Source: Geobacillus thermoleovorans (GTDB lineage: Bacteria; Bacillota; Bacilli; Bacillales; Anoxybacillaceae). From it: a DNA stretch of 64,000 nt. The stretch covers positions 3,171,001 to 3,235,000 of the forward strand of contig NZ_CP014335.1 of the NCBI RefSeq assembly GCF_001610955.1, given 5' to 3'. Position 1 is the first letter of the stretch; every line of letters begins with the position of its first letter. Below the pieces are notes generated by a model. The model made no database searches. It was not told the origin of the DNA and saw only the letters and a list, made by a program, of their open reading frames with translations. The translations under genes were made by a program, and so were the position numbers. Of this stretch, positions 27,497-36,999 are shown piece after piece.

Positions 27497-27680
27497 CTAC
27501 CCCTGCACAGCTTCCGATCCAAACGAACTTCGCATATCGGCCAGTTGCACCGCCAGTTTTTCCAATTCATAAATATTCTATTTCCATTTGTCTGCTGTCC
27601 AGCAGCCAATGTATCTGTTCCTGTTTTTCCACCAAGTTTTCCCCCTTTGATCTCCCTGCGAATACGTCGTTCCAAGGCAT
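27497..27680 (-). pseudogene. Small coiled-coil gene, frameshifted
   Basis: From ATG 27680, behind AAGGAAAAGGAACAA, the frame reads MPWNDVFAG and then EKQEQIHWLLDSRQMEIEYL before a stop. One frame over, without a break in sense, it continues YELEKLAVQLADMRSSFG to a stop at 27497. This looks like one ~60-residue coiled-coil protein with a single indel. Its start lies close after the DUF262 gene. Confidence 0.4.
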
Positions 27681-27748
27681 TTGTTCCTTTTCCTTGAAAC
27701 TTGAAATATAAACCAAAACCTCTCCCCTACAACATCCTCCCGTCCCGC

Positions 27749-29514
27749 TCACTCCACTTTCTTACCCATCACCCGCTCGATCATCGCAAGCAGAGCCAGC
27801 CTTCTTTTTTCAAAAAACTGGTCAAAATCATCCGCTCTTATCGATGCCACATCAATGACATGCGTTTGCAGGATGTCATCCAACACCGCTGCCGAAACGC
27901 CTTTCCTCTCCTCTAGTTTCTTCAAATATACACTTGGAGCATCACGGCCAATCATCCGATTCGTTTTATAGGACAATGGGGTTTTATTCATAATGCAATC
28001 GTACTTCGCTTTCTCAATCCCCCGTTTTTCGCAATAGTCACGAGGGAAAATATGGTGAATATCAATCGATTCGCCGTAATACGTCTGAATATCGATCGGC
28101 ACCCCAGATAAGAAATCCCGCGCCCCTTCCCTCATGAGCAATGCGTGCAACCCTTTATAAGCGGCGCTGTTTCGCGTGCGCAGCGTGAAGAGGCGATCAG
28201 CGGCGAAATGGGCATCCCGCACCGTCGTCGGCTCCGCACCGCCGCGAATCCATTCGACGACTTCCACCACGTCACGGGCAATCCGCGTCTCCGTCGCTCC
28301 TCCATACAATTCACCCAATACACCGCACCAATACCAACGGGCGATTCGGTCACGGACACAAACATTGTGCGCCTCTTTTCCCAGCTCGACAAAAATGGCC
28401 GCCAGCGGGATCAACTGGGTGCCGTACGGCAAGTCGCGCGCGGAAAACACATGTTGCTCATGCAAAAATTGAGCCGCCTGAATAAACCCTTCCGTCACCC
28501 GATCCGCCCATCTTTGGTAATCCGCCAACGTCAACTGCAAGATGTCGCGCCGCTTGCAGCTGACCGCCACGCCGTCCCCCGCTTTTCGTCGATTGTACGT
28601 GGCCAACAACGCAACTGCCTGCAGGAAGTCGGTGCTGCTGATATCGGCCAACACTTTGTTGTAAATTTCTCCAGATCTCTTTAATTTTGCTTCCTTCTCT
28701 TCCCAATCATCCCTCAGCTTGAAATCTTCCGCCGCAAATGTGGCGGTAAGAAGCTCGAAGACGGTCAGAGAGACGCCCCCCGTGTTTACATTCTCAAAAA
28801 CTTGGCAAACCGCCTCTTTCGGAGTCGGCTTCCGAAGCATAATAACAGGCACTTGATATTGCTGAAAACGGGGAAATACGTCCGTCATCAACTTTTGCCA
28901 CTTCAATGACCGTTCCGCAATTTTCGTTGAATCCGAAAAATAGCGCGTCTGCCACGCCAACAACCCCGCAGGATCGAAAAGCAAATTCACCGGAAGCATT
29001 CCCGCTTCGCATTCTTTCTCCAAGTCAGAACAATCAAGAACAACCCTCCCTCCCGGTCCGCGAATGATCCGGTCTTCCGGAACACTGACGATCGTCTCTT
29101 CTCGGTCGACGTTCGGATCTAACATTTTGTCAATGTCAATATAGTAGAACCGTTTGATTGCCTTGTCCCTCTTGTCTCTCGTCGCTACAGGCGCTTTCAA
29201 TTTCAATGATTGAAACAACGCTGTCAGCCGCTGTTGACCGTCAAGAATCAGCCGTTCCGGCTCAACTTGGTTCAAGTATGGCCCCCTTCGATCGGCCTTG
29301 AGGCAAAACGGACATTCGGATTTCCCGTCTGGAGCATCATCACCGCACCGATCGGATAAGAGAGAGAAACACTGATCAACAAATTCCGAATCCGCTCGTC
29401 ATCCCAAACCCAGCCTCTCTGAAAATCAGGAAGCTGTGTTCGACATTCCTGAATGCTCTCAAGCAAATCAAGCAAGCTTTCTACCGTACTGTCAAACGTC
29501 GTCATCGTGCTCAT
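27749..29514 (-). pseudogene. DUF262/GmrSD-like protein, frameshifted
   Basis: The first frame (29514-29272) carries the DUF262 start with LPDFQRGWVWDDERI. The second (29275-27749) resumes with NQVEPERLILDGQQRLTALF. Together they read as one ~585-residue protein whose end has the HNH-like IDIHHIFPRDYCEKRG motif of DUF1524/GmrSD_C. The frames overlap by TTGA, so a single indel near 29272-29285 (a G5 run is adjacent) splits the gene, unless the TTG restart gives two polypeptides. GmrSD-type proteins are modification-dependent type IV restriction nucleases. Confidence 0.8.
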
Positions 29515-29705
29515 TTCCTTCCCCTCATTTCATGAAAAGCCCCACACTTCCATACGATTCAACAATCGACCAATATTCCATCATCCAATGCATATTCTCA
29601 CTGCTTTCAAAAAAACACTTTATTCTTTCGACAATGGTATTCTTTTTCCTCCTCCTGCCGCGAAGCATTTGGCAGAAACATCCCCCAGCCAAAGAAAATC
29701 TGCAG

Positions 29706-29734
29706 TTGAATATAAACTCAAAATATTGTATATT
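29706..29734 (+). promoter_or_regulatory. Promoter for the GNAT gene
   Basis: TTGAAT (29706-29711) and TATATT (29729-29734) have a 17-base spacer, about 40 bases before the ATG. TTGAATATAAACTCAA around the -35 is an inverted repeat that could bind a regulator such as ArgR; this is weak. Confidence 0.55.
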
Positions 29735-29772
29735 TATAAACACACATTGCCGATTGAACGCGAGGGATCCAA

Positions 29773-30225
29773 ATGCAAATCGACCATGCCGTCACGAGTG
29801 ATGTCAAAGAAATGCACGCGCTCATCCAACACTATGCGAAAAAAGGGCTGGTGCTGCCCCGCTCGCTGCTATCCATCTATCAGCACTTGCAATGCATGTA
29901 TGTCGCCAGGGAAAACGGCCAAATCGTCGGCACTGCTGGGTTGCATATCTTGGGGCACGATCTCGGGGAAGTGCGTTCGCTAGTCGTATCTCCTGACCAT
30001 ATGGGGAAAGGAATCGGCCGCCTGCTCGTCCACCATATTGCCGACGAGGCGGCCAGACTCGGGGTGAAGCGGTTAATATCCTTTACTTACCAAGTCGAGT
30101 TTTTTCGAAAATGCGGGTTTGAGATCGTAGACAAATCAACACTGCCGGAAAAAGTGTGGATTGATTGCGTCAACTGCCCGAAACTGGACTGTTGCGATGA
30201 AACGGCGATGGTGAAATACATTTGA
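29773..30225 (+). CDS. GNAT acetyltransferase, ArgA-like
   Basis: A 150-residue GNAT domain: EVRSLVVSPDHMGKGIGRLL contains the acetyl-CoA binding loop. The tail KVWIDCVNCPKLDCCDETAM is the cysteine-bearing ending I associate with short ArgA-type N-acetylglutamate synthases. It would acetylate glutamate for arginine synthesis; substrate is inferred. GAGGGATCCAA precedes the ATG. Confidence 0.8.
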   Translation: MQIDHAVTSDVKEMHALIQHYAKKGLVLPRSLLSIYQHLQCMYVARENGQIVGTAGLHILGHDLGEVRSLVVSPDHMGKGIGRLLVHHIADEAARLGVKRLISFTYQVEFFRKCGFEIVDKSTLPEKVWIDCVNCPKLDCCDETAMVKYI

Positions 30226-30689
30226 TCCTCCTCCCACCCGAATGGCGGGGAAGGGGGGAGATCCCTTGGAAAAACCTTTTCCCTTCGCTGTTTCGTTCTC
30301 CATACCCTTAACCAGAAAAGAGAATTTTCGAAACTGGCAAGCCATCTTTTTTATGCCTTGAAGTTCCGCGGCTGCGCAGAACGATTGCGTTCGTTTTGCA
30401 TAAAAAATCAGCCCCGCACCCATTCAGGAGGAGATGATGCGCGTTTGTTTCAATTGTTCAATCAAATTGTTGCACCTCATATTTTGCAACCTTTGCATAA
30501 TATACAAAAAATAACTAAAATATTCGCATAAAATCAAGTCCTAATGTTTATGTCAAATACGGCTCCCATCCAGTGCACTTAAGCTCTAGAAAATAGAACC
30601 GCTTTGCCCCCGGCTCATGCGCCCCAGCCGCATTAAAGCAGCGAAGGATGATATAGTTGAGTCCATGCCAGAGGCAAAATCGGCCGAAA
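30226..30689. other. Non-coding gap, no gene recognised
   Basis: This 464-base stretch between the acetyltransferase and the DUF2283 gene contains a GC-rich first part and a patch richer in A and T (30430-30600). A 25-codon frame at about 30437 with GGAGGAG before it does not look like protein. I see no RNA gene. Confidence 0.4.
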
Positions 30690-30947
30690 CTAATGGATTT
30701 GTTCGTTAATCATATGAAAATTAATATTCACCGGTATAAACTTCTTTATACGCTCAATATCCCGCTTCTTGTAGTCCATAATCACAATGCCAGTAATGAC
30801 CTCATCCTCTTCAGAAAGCCGGATAAACACACCAGGAGCTGCTTCGTCATCGTACGACACTTTTGGTTCGCCCAAATAAATATAAAGAACATCGTGATCA
30901 TAGTCATAGGAGTATTTAACGTTTTCCTGTAAATTTTGGACGAACAT
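30690..30947 (-). CDS. DUF2283 family protein
   Basis: The family core is plain: YDYDHDVLYIYLGEP followed by DDEAAPGVFIRLSEEDEVITG. At 85 residues from ATG 30947 (GGAGGT at proper distance) it is a typical small DUF2283. It overlaps the preceding gene by 32 bases. DUF2283 proteins often accompany toxin-like partners, so an antitoxin or accessory role is possible but unproven. Confidence 0.82.
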   Translation of the reverse strand: MFVQNLQENVKYSYDYDHDVLYIYLGEPKVSYDDEAAPGVFIRLSEEDEVITGIVIMDYKKRDIERIKKFIPVNINFHMINEQIH

Positions 30948-31311
30948 AAATCGCACCTCCTGTCTCTTGGTTTAACCTGCTTTTGGCGATGACGGTAACA
31001 ACGTCACCATACGCTTCATCTTCATGGTCGACAATAACGACCAATGCCTTTAGCGACTTAAACTTAGGCAATTGCACAAGATCTATATATTTTTGTCTTG
31101 TATCATGCTGATCGTCCGGATTATTTGGCAATATAAAACAAGGATCTTGAATGACGCTCTTGACCATATCTTCTTGGCCTATAAACTCTTCCCTTGTATG
31201 ATCCCCGCCAATAATATGATAATTCCATGTTGTGCTTTTAAGCCGCACCTCTCTGCCTAGAGGGTCCTCAGTTATAAATATGTAGTCTGTATTGATCTTG
31301 TTACCTTCCAT
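30916..31311 (-). CDS. Hypothetical protein, possible BECR-fold (RelE-like) toxin or nuclease
   Basis: The 131-residue protein reads TEDPLGREVRLKSTTWNYHI near the start and ends with a beta-rich LVVIVDHEDEAYGDVVTVIA and TGGAIYVRP. The layout (start recognition of a DNA/RNA substrate, HxxE-like GDHTREEF, beta sheet end) resembles phage Barnase-EndoU-ColicinE5-RelE proteins; this is inference. The start overlaps the stop of the DUF3467 gene by one base (TAATG) and its end overlaps DUF2283, a tight trio. Confidence 0.7.
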   Translation of the reverse strand: MEGNKINTDYIFITEDPLGREVRLKSTTWNYHIIGGDHTREEFIGQEDMVKSVIQDPCFILPNNPDDQHDTRQKYIDLVQLPKFKSLKALVVIVDHEDEAYGDVVTVIAKSRLNQETGGAIYVRPKFTGKR

Positions 31312-31601
31312 TATTGCTCACTCTTCACACCAATAATACCTAATTGCGAAAGTTCCTGAATCTTTTCCTCGCTTGGCGGGGAAGGGATTTCACCGAATAT
31401 CTCTTCATACTGCTTAATGTAATTCAATAACAAATAGGCAAATTGTTTGGCGTGTTGTGGGCTCATAGTAACCTTTCCGAGGTATATATTCTCATCGGGC
31501 GATTGCTGTTGAAGATTAAGGATAATATCATGAAGACTCATACTTAAACTAATGGAATTACAATAAACATTGAAGGGTCTCTTTTCCATATTCCCTTCCA
31601 T
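31311..31601 (-). CDS. DUF3467 family protein
   Basis: The C-terminal half has LGKVTMSPQHAKQFAYLLLN and YEEIFGEIP, hallmarks of DUF3467. At 96 residues it is normal in length. GGGAGAGGAAAGG precedes the ATG. It is first in a three-gene overlapping operon with the unknown gene and DUF2283. A TATAAT box lies about 40 bases upstream on the minus strand. Confidence 0.78.
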   Translation of the reverse strand: MEGNMEKRPFNVYCNSISLSMSLHDIILNLQQQSPDENIYLGKVTMSPQHAKQFAYLLLNYIKQYEEIFGEIPSPPSEEKIQELSQLGIIGVKSEQ

Positions 31602-31742
31602 ATACCTTTCCTCTCCCTTTTAAAAACGGTATTGTAATTATATTTTACACCTTAAAGAATTTTCTTGCACTCATTTCATTAGGGAAACCGCTGTATATAG
31701 AAAATGCCTATAAATAAACCGCCCCACCAAGGGGTGGCCTAA

Positions 31743-31787
31743 TCATCGTCCTTTCCGCTGATGCCATTTCCACGCGCTTTCGATGGC
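31743..31787 (-). pseudogene. Fossil 3' tail of a galE-type gene (copy a)
   Basis: On the minus strand the frame AIESAWKWHQRKGR ends in TGA and is followed by a GCCACCCC-TTGGT-GGGGCGG hairpin. It matches the end of the longer fragment at 34067-34244 (IIESAWRRHQRRES), including the downstream AAATAAACC context. Only about 14 codons remain. Confidence 0.55.
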
Positions 31788-31793
31788 TGACAA

Positions 31794-31803
31794 GTGACAG
31801 GCA
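31794..31803. repeat. REP-like motif GTGACAGGCA (left copy)
   Basis: The decamer lies four bases beyond the end of the RAYT gene. It recurs in a longer, imperfectly palindromic form (GGTGACAGGCACC) at 33983. Confidence 0.45.
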
Positions 31804-31806
31804 GCC

Positions 31807-32352
31807 TCACCCCCTCACAAATTCAGCATATTTTTTCTTCCGCTCTGTTTTTGTGCCTGAAAAGTAATCTAATAATGCATCCATATTCATAAATTTCGGA
31901 GGCAGCGATTTGGGATGCATATACAAATAAAAACTACTCCATCGGTAAAGTTCCGGCGCATGCACCATATGAGCTTCTACAGGATTGAGATGAATATATC
32001 GACTCACTTCCAACATTCCGCTGTCATTGTCAATCAATTTACCATAATAACGCTTTTCAAATACATGTCCCGTCAAACGATAGCGAGTATTATAATAATT
32101 CGCATACCGTTTGTTCATGAGCGCCATGACTTTCGAAATCGGCTCCTGTTTTGAGCGCAGCTGCAGGTGAAAGTGATTCGTCATAAGGCAATATGCGGCT
32201 ATTTCAAAAGGGATTTTTTCGTGAAGCTGGTGGAGGATATGGAGAAAAGCGAGAAAATCATTTGTTTCCTTGAATAGGGGATCACGCCGATTGCCGCGGC
32301 AAACGATATGATAAAACCGATGGGGCACCCAGATCCGCTTTTGCCGTCCCAT
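31807..32352 (-). CDS. IS200-like REP-associated tyrosine transposase (RAYT, Y1/HUH)
   Basis: The HUH motif (NHFHLQL) and the catalytic tyrosine helix (VSRYIHLNPVEAHMV) are both present in 181 residues. Such single-copy transposases act on REP palindromes as single-stranded DNA. GAGGT precedes the ATG at 32352; a longer upstream frame is not needed. GTGACAGGCA motifs flank it at 31794 and 33983. It sits six bases after the comM pseudogene. Confidence 0.88.
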   Translation of the reverse strand: MGRQKRIWVPHRFYHIVCRGNRRDPLFKETNDFLAFLHILHQLHEKIPFEIAAYCLMTNHFHLQLRSKQEPISKVMALMNKRYANYYNTRYRLTGHVFEKRYYGKLIDNDSGMLEVSRYIHLNPVEAHMVHAPELYRWSSFYLYMHPKSLPPKFMNMDALLDYFSGTKTERKKKYAEFVRG

Positions 32353-32357
32353 TCTTT

Positions 32358-33883
32358 TTACCTCGCTGTTGCTTGTTGCTTCGTATATGTTTTCAGCCAC
32401 CTTAGCGTCATCGCTTCCCAAAGCGATTCATCCGCTATCTCTTCGGTTCCCTTTAAATCGGAAATGGTCCTTGCCAGCCGAATGATTTTCGTTTGTACAC
32501 GATTGCTCCATTGATGCTGGGATGCCCATTGCTGCAACAGAAGTTGCTGCCTTTTGGCAAGCGGGCTTTTTTCCATTAATAACTCAAAAGGAACACGCCC
32601 ATTCGTTATTTCTTTTCCGTAACGTTCATATTGCTTTCTTCTTGCTTCTTCTACTCTTTTCCTTATGGTTTCCGAAGATTCCGAAACCCTCGTTTCTTTG
32701 GTGAAATCAATGACTTCCAATGATAATAAAACATCCATCCGGTCATAAATCGGTCCGGAAACACGATTTCGATACGCTTGAATTTGTTTCGGACTACATG
32801 TGCAATAGCGCGTTCTTGAGCCTAAATATCCACACGGACACGGATTCATCGCCCCAAGCAAAATAAAGTCCGCGGGATATGTCACCGTCGACGAAATACG
32901 GCTAATCGTCACTTTCCCCGTCTCTAACGGCTGGCGAAGCATATCCAGCGTCTTTTTCGCAAATTCCGCCATTTCATCGAGAAACAAAACACCGCGATGT
33001 GCCAGCGACACCTCGCCAGGCTTTGGGTGCGTTCCCCCGCCAATTAAAGAAACCGATGAAGCGGAATGATGCGGATGACGAAAAGGCGGATGGCCGCTCT
33101 CGATTTTTTCCCCTGCCAGCTGGTACAAACTGATCACCTCTAACTGCGCATCATGAGAAAGGCTCGGCAAAATCGTCGGAAACGTTTCCGCCAACAAACT
33201 TTTCCCGCACCCAGGCGGTCCAACCATTAACACGTGATGTCCGCCTGCCGCTGCGATCTCCAATGCTCGCTTTGCTTGATGATGGCCAATAATCGATTGA
33301 AAATCCCGATGATGCTTTCGCGGGGAGTTCGTAATTTCAGGAGTGCGAAAAGCTGGGGGTAACGAAAGAACACGTTGTCCTTGCAGATATTGCACCGTTT
33401 CTTCCAATGTCTGAACAAAGATACAATCGAGATCTTTCAAATGATGAAGCGGAAGTGTGGGATCATACGGAAGGTATACTTTTTGAAAACCGAGCTTCTT
33501 TGCCGCCAATATCGCTGGAAGCATACCATCCACCGGCTGAATCGTTCCATCCAACGATAACGAACCTAAAAACGCTGCATCGGGGGAAACCGGCGCTGTC
33601 AGCTTACCCATTGCCTTCAAAATCCCAATCGCCATCGCCAAATCAAACATCGGGCTATGCTTTTTCCGCTCCGGCGGAGACAAATGAACAACAAGCCTTT
33701 TATCAAAAAGTCGCACCCGAAAGCATAAAGCGAAGCAAGAACACGTTCCTTTGCCTCTTTCACCGACGCATCCGGCAACCCAACAATCACCATCGCCGCA
33801 ATCCCCGGCACCTCCTGCACCTCCACCTGCACCCGATACCCTTCTAACCCCCTCAACCCAATGCTTAAAATCTTCACCGTCAC
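32358..33883 (-). pseudogene. comM: comM (YifB family Mg-chelatase-like AAA ATPase), frameshifted
   Basis: The N-terminus is read from GTG 33883 (LSIGLRGLEGYRVQVEVQEV, then VIVGLPDASVKEAKERVLAS). It breaks near 33705-33709, where frame one ends in GCDFLIKG and frame two takes over as LFDKRLVVHLSPPERKK. A single base lost from a T6 run (now T5) restores the family reading. The remainder is intact: Walker A GPPGCGKS, Walker B LFLDEMAEF and the C4-like CPCGYLGS motif. ComM is a branch-migration helicase that promotes natural transformation; this copy is probably inactive. Confidence 0.82.
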
Positions 33884-33982
33884 TCATCCATCCCTCCCAA
33901 TCACAGAACATTAGTTCTTATCCATCATTGTAATACCCTCCCATTTATCTTTCAATTACCAATATTTAGACAATTTTCGAGC

Positions 33983-33995
33983 GGTGACAGGCACC
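33983..33995. repeat. REP-like motif GGTGACAGGCACC (right copy)
   Basis: An imperfect palindrome sharing GTGACAGGCA with 31794-31803. It lies upstream of comM, so the two copies bracket the RAYT-comM segment in direct orientation. Confidence 0.45.
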
Positions 33996-34066
33996 AAACC
34001 AAATCTTTATTCAGATAAAAATAACTAAAAATAAACCAACCGCCCCATCAAGGAACAGCTTGGCTT

Positions 34067-34244
34067 TCATGATTCTCTCCGCTGATGCCGTCTCCACGCA
34101 CTTTCAATGATTTGTTCCAACGAATACTCCGCTTTCCAACCGAGTTCGTTATAAATCTTTTCCGCCGAAGCGACGAGGCGCGCTCGGTCGCCCGGGCGGC
34201 AGTCGGTGTATGCAACGACGGCTTTGCGGCCGGTGCGTTTTAGC
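34067..34244 (-). pseudogene. 3' fragment of a second galE-type epimerase (copy b)
   Basis: The frame reads RKAVVAYTDCRPGDRARLVA and continues EKIYNELGWKAEYSLEQIIESAW to TGA, the C-terminal end of UDP-glucose 4-epimerases. No Rossmann N-terminus exists upstream; the frame degenerates before codon 1 of the homology. The intact galE at 37000 has a different C-terminus, so this is from another epimerase lineage. Confidence 0.75.
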
Positions 34245-34296
34245 CTTTTTAATGGATTTAGGGTGTTGCTGAAAAGGGAGCATACGAACACCTGGC

Positions 34297-34461
34297 TTAC
34301 GCATCATGGCTCTTGAAGATGTGCTTCAACCGATCAACGAGCTCCTGCACCATATCCTTCGCCGTCATCTGTGCGGCCATCTCCCCACGTTGGCACGCTT
34401 CAAGCAAAATATGTTTCAATTGCTCCGTCCCCAAAGGTCTGTGCTGTTTCGCCTCCATCAT
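34297..34461 (-). CDS. Small hypothetical protein (54 aa)
   Basis: The frame MMEAKQHRPLGTEQL, then an amphipathic helical stretch ending KHIFKSHDA, begins behind GGAGGGTGAGG, an excellent ribosome site. It lies directly after the terminator of the aminotransferase gene and before the galE fragment. Unknown function; composition suggests a small helical cytosolic protein. Confidence 0.55.
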   Translation of the reverse strand: MMEAKQHRPLGTEQLKHILLEACQRGEMAAQMTAKDMVQELVDRLKHIFKSHDA

Positions 34462-34483
34462 CCTCACCCTCCAATAATAAAAA

Positions 34484-34516
34484 AATGCCTCTCGCAGCTT
34501 TTATGCCACAGGAGGC
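34484..34516 (-). terminator. Terminator of the exopolysaccharide operon
   Basis: On the minus strand GCCTC...GAGGC forms an interrupted stem around ATAAAA, followed by ATTTTTTTATT. It lies seven bases after the aminotransferase stop, the last gene of the leftward locus. Confidence 0.65.
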
Positions 34517-34523
34517 TTGTCTG

Positions 34524-35675
34524 TTATGCCCGTTTCACAGCACGCAGGAACACATCAATCACGCGCTGTTGTTCTTCAACGGTCATGCTTGACCCCGACG
34601 GCAAACAAAGGCCGTTGGCAAACAAGTCATCCGACACGCTCCATCCTTCCTCGTGCGGGTAATACCGCACTCCTGCAAACAGCGGCTGCAAATGCAGCGG
34701 CTTCCACACGGGACGGGCTTCGATGTTTTCCTCAGCGAGCGCGTTGATGATCTCCATTGGTGTCACACCCAGCACTTGTTGATCGATCGTTAACGCCGTC
34801 AGCCAGCGGTTGGACATCGTTCCCGCGAGTTCAGGCATAAAACGAATGCCTTCGATCTCCCCTAACGCCTGCACATAGCGGTCAAACACCGCCCGTCTCG
34901 CTTTTACCCGTTCGTCCAACACCTCGAGCTGCGCTCGGCCGATGCCAGCGACGATGTTGCTCATGCGGTAGTTGTAGCCCATTTGGCTATGCTGGTAATG
35001 CAAAGCAGGATCGCGCGCCTGGGTCGCCAAAAAGCGCGCCCTAGCCAGCGCGTCGACATCATCGGAGACCAGCATTCCCCCGCCGGATGTCGTGATGATT
35101 TTATTCCCGTTGAACGAGTAAATGCCGAACTTCCCAAACGTCCCGCTTTTCTTCCCCTTATACGTCGAACCGAGCGACTCCGCCGCATCTTCCACAACAG
35201 GCACGCCGTAGCGGTCGCAAATCGCCAAAATCTCATCCATCTTCGCGCTTTGACCGTACAAATTCACGACAATCACAGCCTTAGGAAGCTTCCCTTCCCG
35301 TTTCGCCCCTTCCATCGCCCGCTCCAATGCCCGTGGAGACATATTCCACGTCTCTGGTTCGGAATCGATGAAAACAGGCTCGGCCCCTTGATACAAAATC
35401 GGATTCGCGCTGGCCACAAACGTCAGCGAAGAACAAAACACCACATCCCCCTGCCCGACGCCAAGCAGCCGCAACGCCAAATGAATCGCCGCTGTCCCCG
35501 AACTGACCGCCGCCGCCCCTTTTGATCCAACATACGCCGCCAGCTCTTTCTCAAACGCATCAACGTTCGGACCAAGAGGGGCGATCCAGTTCGTTTCAAA
35601 CGCTTCTTGGATGTACTTTTGTTCATTCCCGCTCATGTGGGGAGGGGAAAGGTAGATTCGCGGTTTATTCATCAT
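34524..35675 (-). CDS. pglE: DegT/DnrJ/EryC1/StrS aminotransferase, PglE-like
   Basis: A 383-residue PLP sugar aminotransferase: ISSGTAAIHLALRLLGV-type substrate site (here AAAVSSGTAAIHLAL), VVEDAAESLGSTYKGK, and the PLP lysine in FNGNKIITTSGGGM. With the acetyltransferase and the priming transferase upstream it forms the PglC/D/E set, so it should convert UDP-4-keto-6-deoxy-GlcNAc to the 4-amino sugar. The dehydratase partner is at 57448. The gene symbol is by analogy with Campylobacter. Confidence 0.88.
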   Translation of the reverse strand: MMNKPRIYLSPPHMSGNEQKYIQEAFETNWIAPLGPNVDAFEKELAAYVGSKGAAAVSSGTAAIHLALRLLGVGQGDVVFCSSLTFVASANPILYQGAEPVFIDSEPETWNMSPRALERAMEGAKREGKLPKAVIVVNLYGQSAKMDEILAICDRYGVPVVEDAAESLGSTYKGKKSGTFGKFGIYSFNGNKIITTSGGGMLVSDDVDALARARFLATQARDPALHYQHSQMGYNYRMSNIVAGIGRAQLEVLDERVKARRAVFDRYVQALGEIEGIRFMPELAGTMSNRWLTALTIDQQVLGVTPMEIINALAEENIEARPVWKPLHLQPLFAGVRYYPHEEGWSVSDDLFANGLCLPSGSSMTVEEQQRVIDVFLRAVKRA

Positions 35676-35723
35676 TCTCTGTCATCCCTTATATTTTAAG
35701 ATTAACTATCCCACATCGTAGTA

Positions 35724-36359
35724 CTAATCTAGGAATCTCGTTGGACATCCAACAGCTTTCTTGAAATCAGGTATATCGCGTATGACCGTTGAACCCGCAC
35801 CAATAATACTCCACTTGCCTACTTTGATTCCTGGTATAATGGTGGCAGACGCCCCGACATGAGTCCCTTCTCCAATCACCACATTCCCTGTCAACGTCGC
35901 ATTAGGGGAAATATGAGCATAATCCCCGATGCGGTTATCATGTTCTACGATCGCCCCGGTATTAATAATGACATGTTTTCCAATCACCGCATGCGCATTG
36001 ACTACACAGTTCGGCATTACAACCGTGCCTTCCCCAATCCGAGCTGACGGACTAATCGCAGCTGAGGGATGGATTAACGTCGCAAACATTTCATCGCTTA
36101 CCTGAATGCACTTGGCGATTTCAGCCCGCACTTGGTTGTTTCCAATCGCTATGATCAACTTCGTACTTGGATTTCTGTCAATCATAGGAGAAACAGCAGA
36201 AATAGGACCATACACAATCCCGTTCCACTCATGCATTTCTTGATATTTGTCATCTAAAATCGCGGCGATTTGATAGCGGCCATCAGCGGCAATAATGTCT
36301 TGAACGACCTTGCTGTGGCCGCCTTCACCAATTACAATAATCCGATTCATTTCCATCAT
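35724..36359 (-). CDS. pglD: PglD-like sugar O/N-acyltransferase (left-handed beta-helix)
   Basis: The N-terminal part is the PglD nucleotide-sugar binding domain ([16 protein letters not shown]). The rest is hexapeptide repeats ([30 protein letters not shown]). It would acetylate UDP-4-amino-sugar to give UDP-diacetylbacillosamine. The start overlaps the sugar transferase stop (ATGATG); a later ATG ([10 protein letters not shown]) is possible. 211 residues is normal. Confidence 0.88.
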   Translation of the reverse strand: MMEMNRIIVIGEGGHSKVVQDIIAADGRYQIAAILDDKYQEMHEWNGIVYGPISAVSPMIDRNPSTKLIIAIGNNQVRAEIAKCIQVSDEMFATLIHPSAAISPSARIGEGTVVMPNCVVNAHAVIGKHVIINTGAIVEHDNRIGDYAHISPNATLTGNVVIGEGTHVGASATIIPGIKVGKWSIIGAGSTVIRDIPDFKKAVGCPTRFLD

Positions 36360-36985
36360 CCACTCTTTTGTTCTTTAGCACCCCTGAACTTTTCCATCGT
36401 GACATGTCCTTGATGGCTGATCCCTTCAGACTTAAGCACCTTCCACACGGTCAAAAAAAGAATTTTTAAATCCAGCCAAAACGACTGATGATCCACATAC
36501 CAAACATCCAACTGAAACTTCTCTTCCCACGAAATCGCATTGCGCCCATTTACTTGCGCCCATCCTGTGATCCCTGGCTTCACCTCATGCCGGCGGGCTT
36601 GTTCGGGCGTGTACAGCTCCAAATATTCCATCAGTAACGGTCTAGGTCCTACGAGGCTAATATCCCCTTTCAACACATTAAATAGTTGCGGCAACTCATC
36701 GAGACTATACTTCCGAAGAAACTGACCAAACGGAGTCAGCCTTAGGTGATCAGGTAACAGCTCTCCGTTTTCATCCCGTTCATCTGTCATCGTGCGAAAT
36801 TTATATAAATAAAAGGGTTTGCCATGCAAACCAGGGCGCTGTTGCTTGAACAGGACAGGGGAGCCCAGCTTCCAACGCACAAGAATGGCTATCACCGCCA
36901 TGATCGGCGACAGCACAATGAGTGCCATAAGTGCAACGATGAAGTCAAACCCTCGCTTTAGAATAGACGATCCCCCCTCTGTCAT
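36356..36985 (-). CDS. pglC: Undecaprenyl-phosphate sugar phosphotransferase, PglC-like
   Basis: A short bacterial sugar transferase (209 aa) with one N-terminal re-entrant membrane helix ([20 protein letters not shown]), the motifs [10 protein letters not shown] and [12 protein letters not shown], and the ending [13 protein letters not shown] / [17 protein letters not shown]. It transfers a sugar phosphate to undecaprenyl phosphate to start the repeat unit. The ribosome site before 36985 is weak. It is followed by PglD with overlap and preceded by galE after 14 bases. Confidence 0.9.
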   Translation of the reverse strand: MTEGGSSILKRGFDFIVALMALIVLSPIMAVIAILVRWKLGSPVLFKQQRPGLHGKPFYLYKFRTMTDERDENGELLPDHLRLTPFGQFLRKYSLDELPQLFNVLKGDISLVGPRPLLMEYLELYTPEQARRHEVKPGITGWAQVNGRNAISWEEKFQLDVWYVDHQSFWLDLKILFLTVWKVLKSEGISHQGHVTMEKFRGAKEQKSG

Positions 36986-36999
36986 CGCAATGGCAAGGT

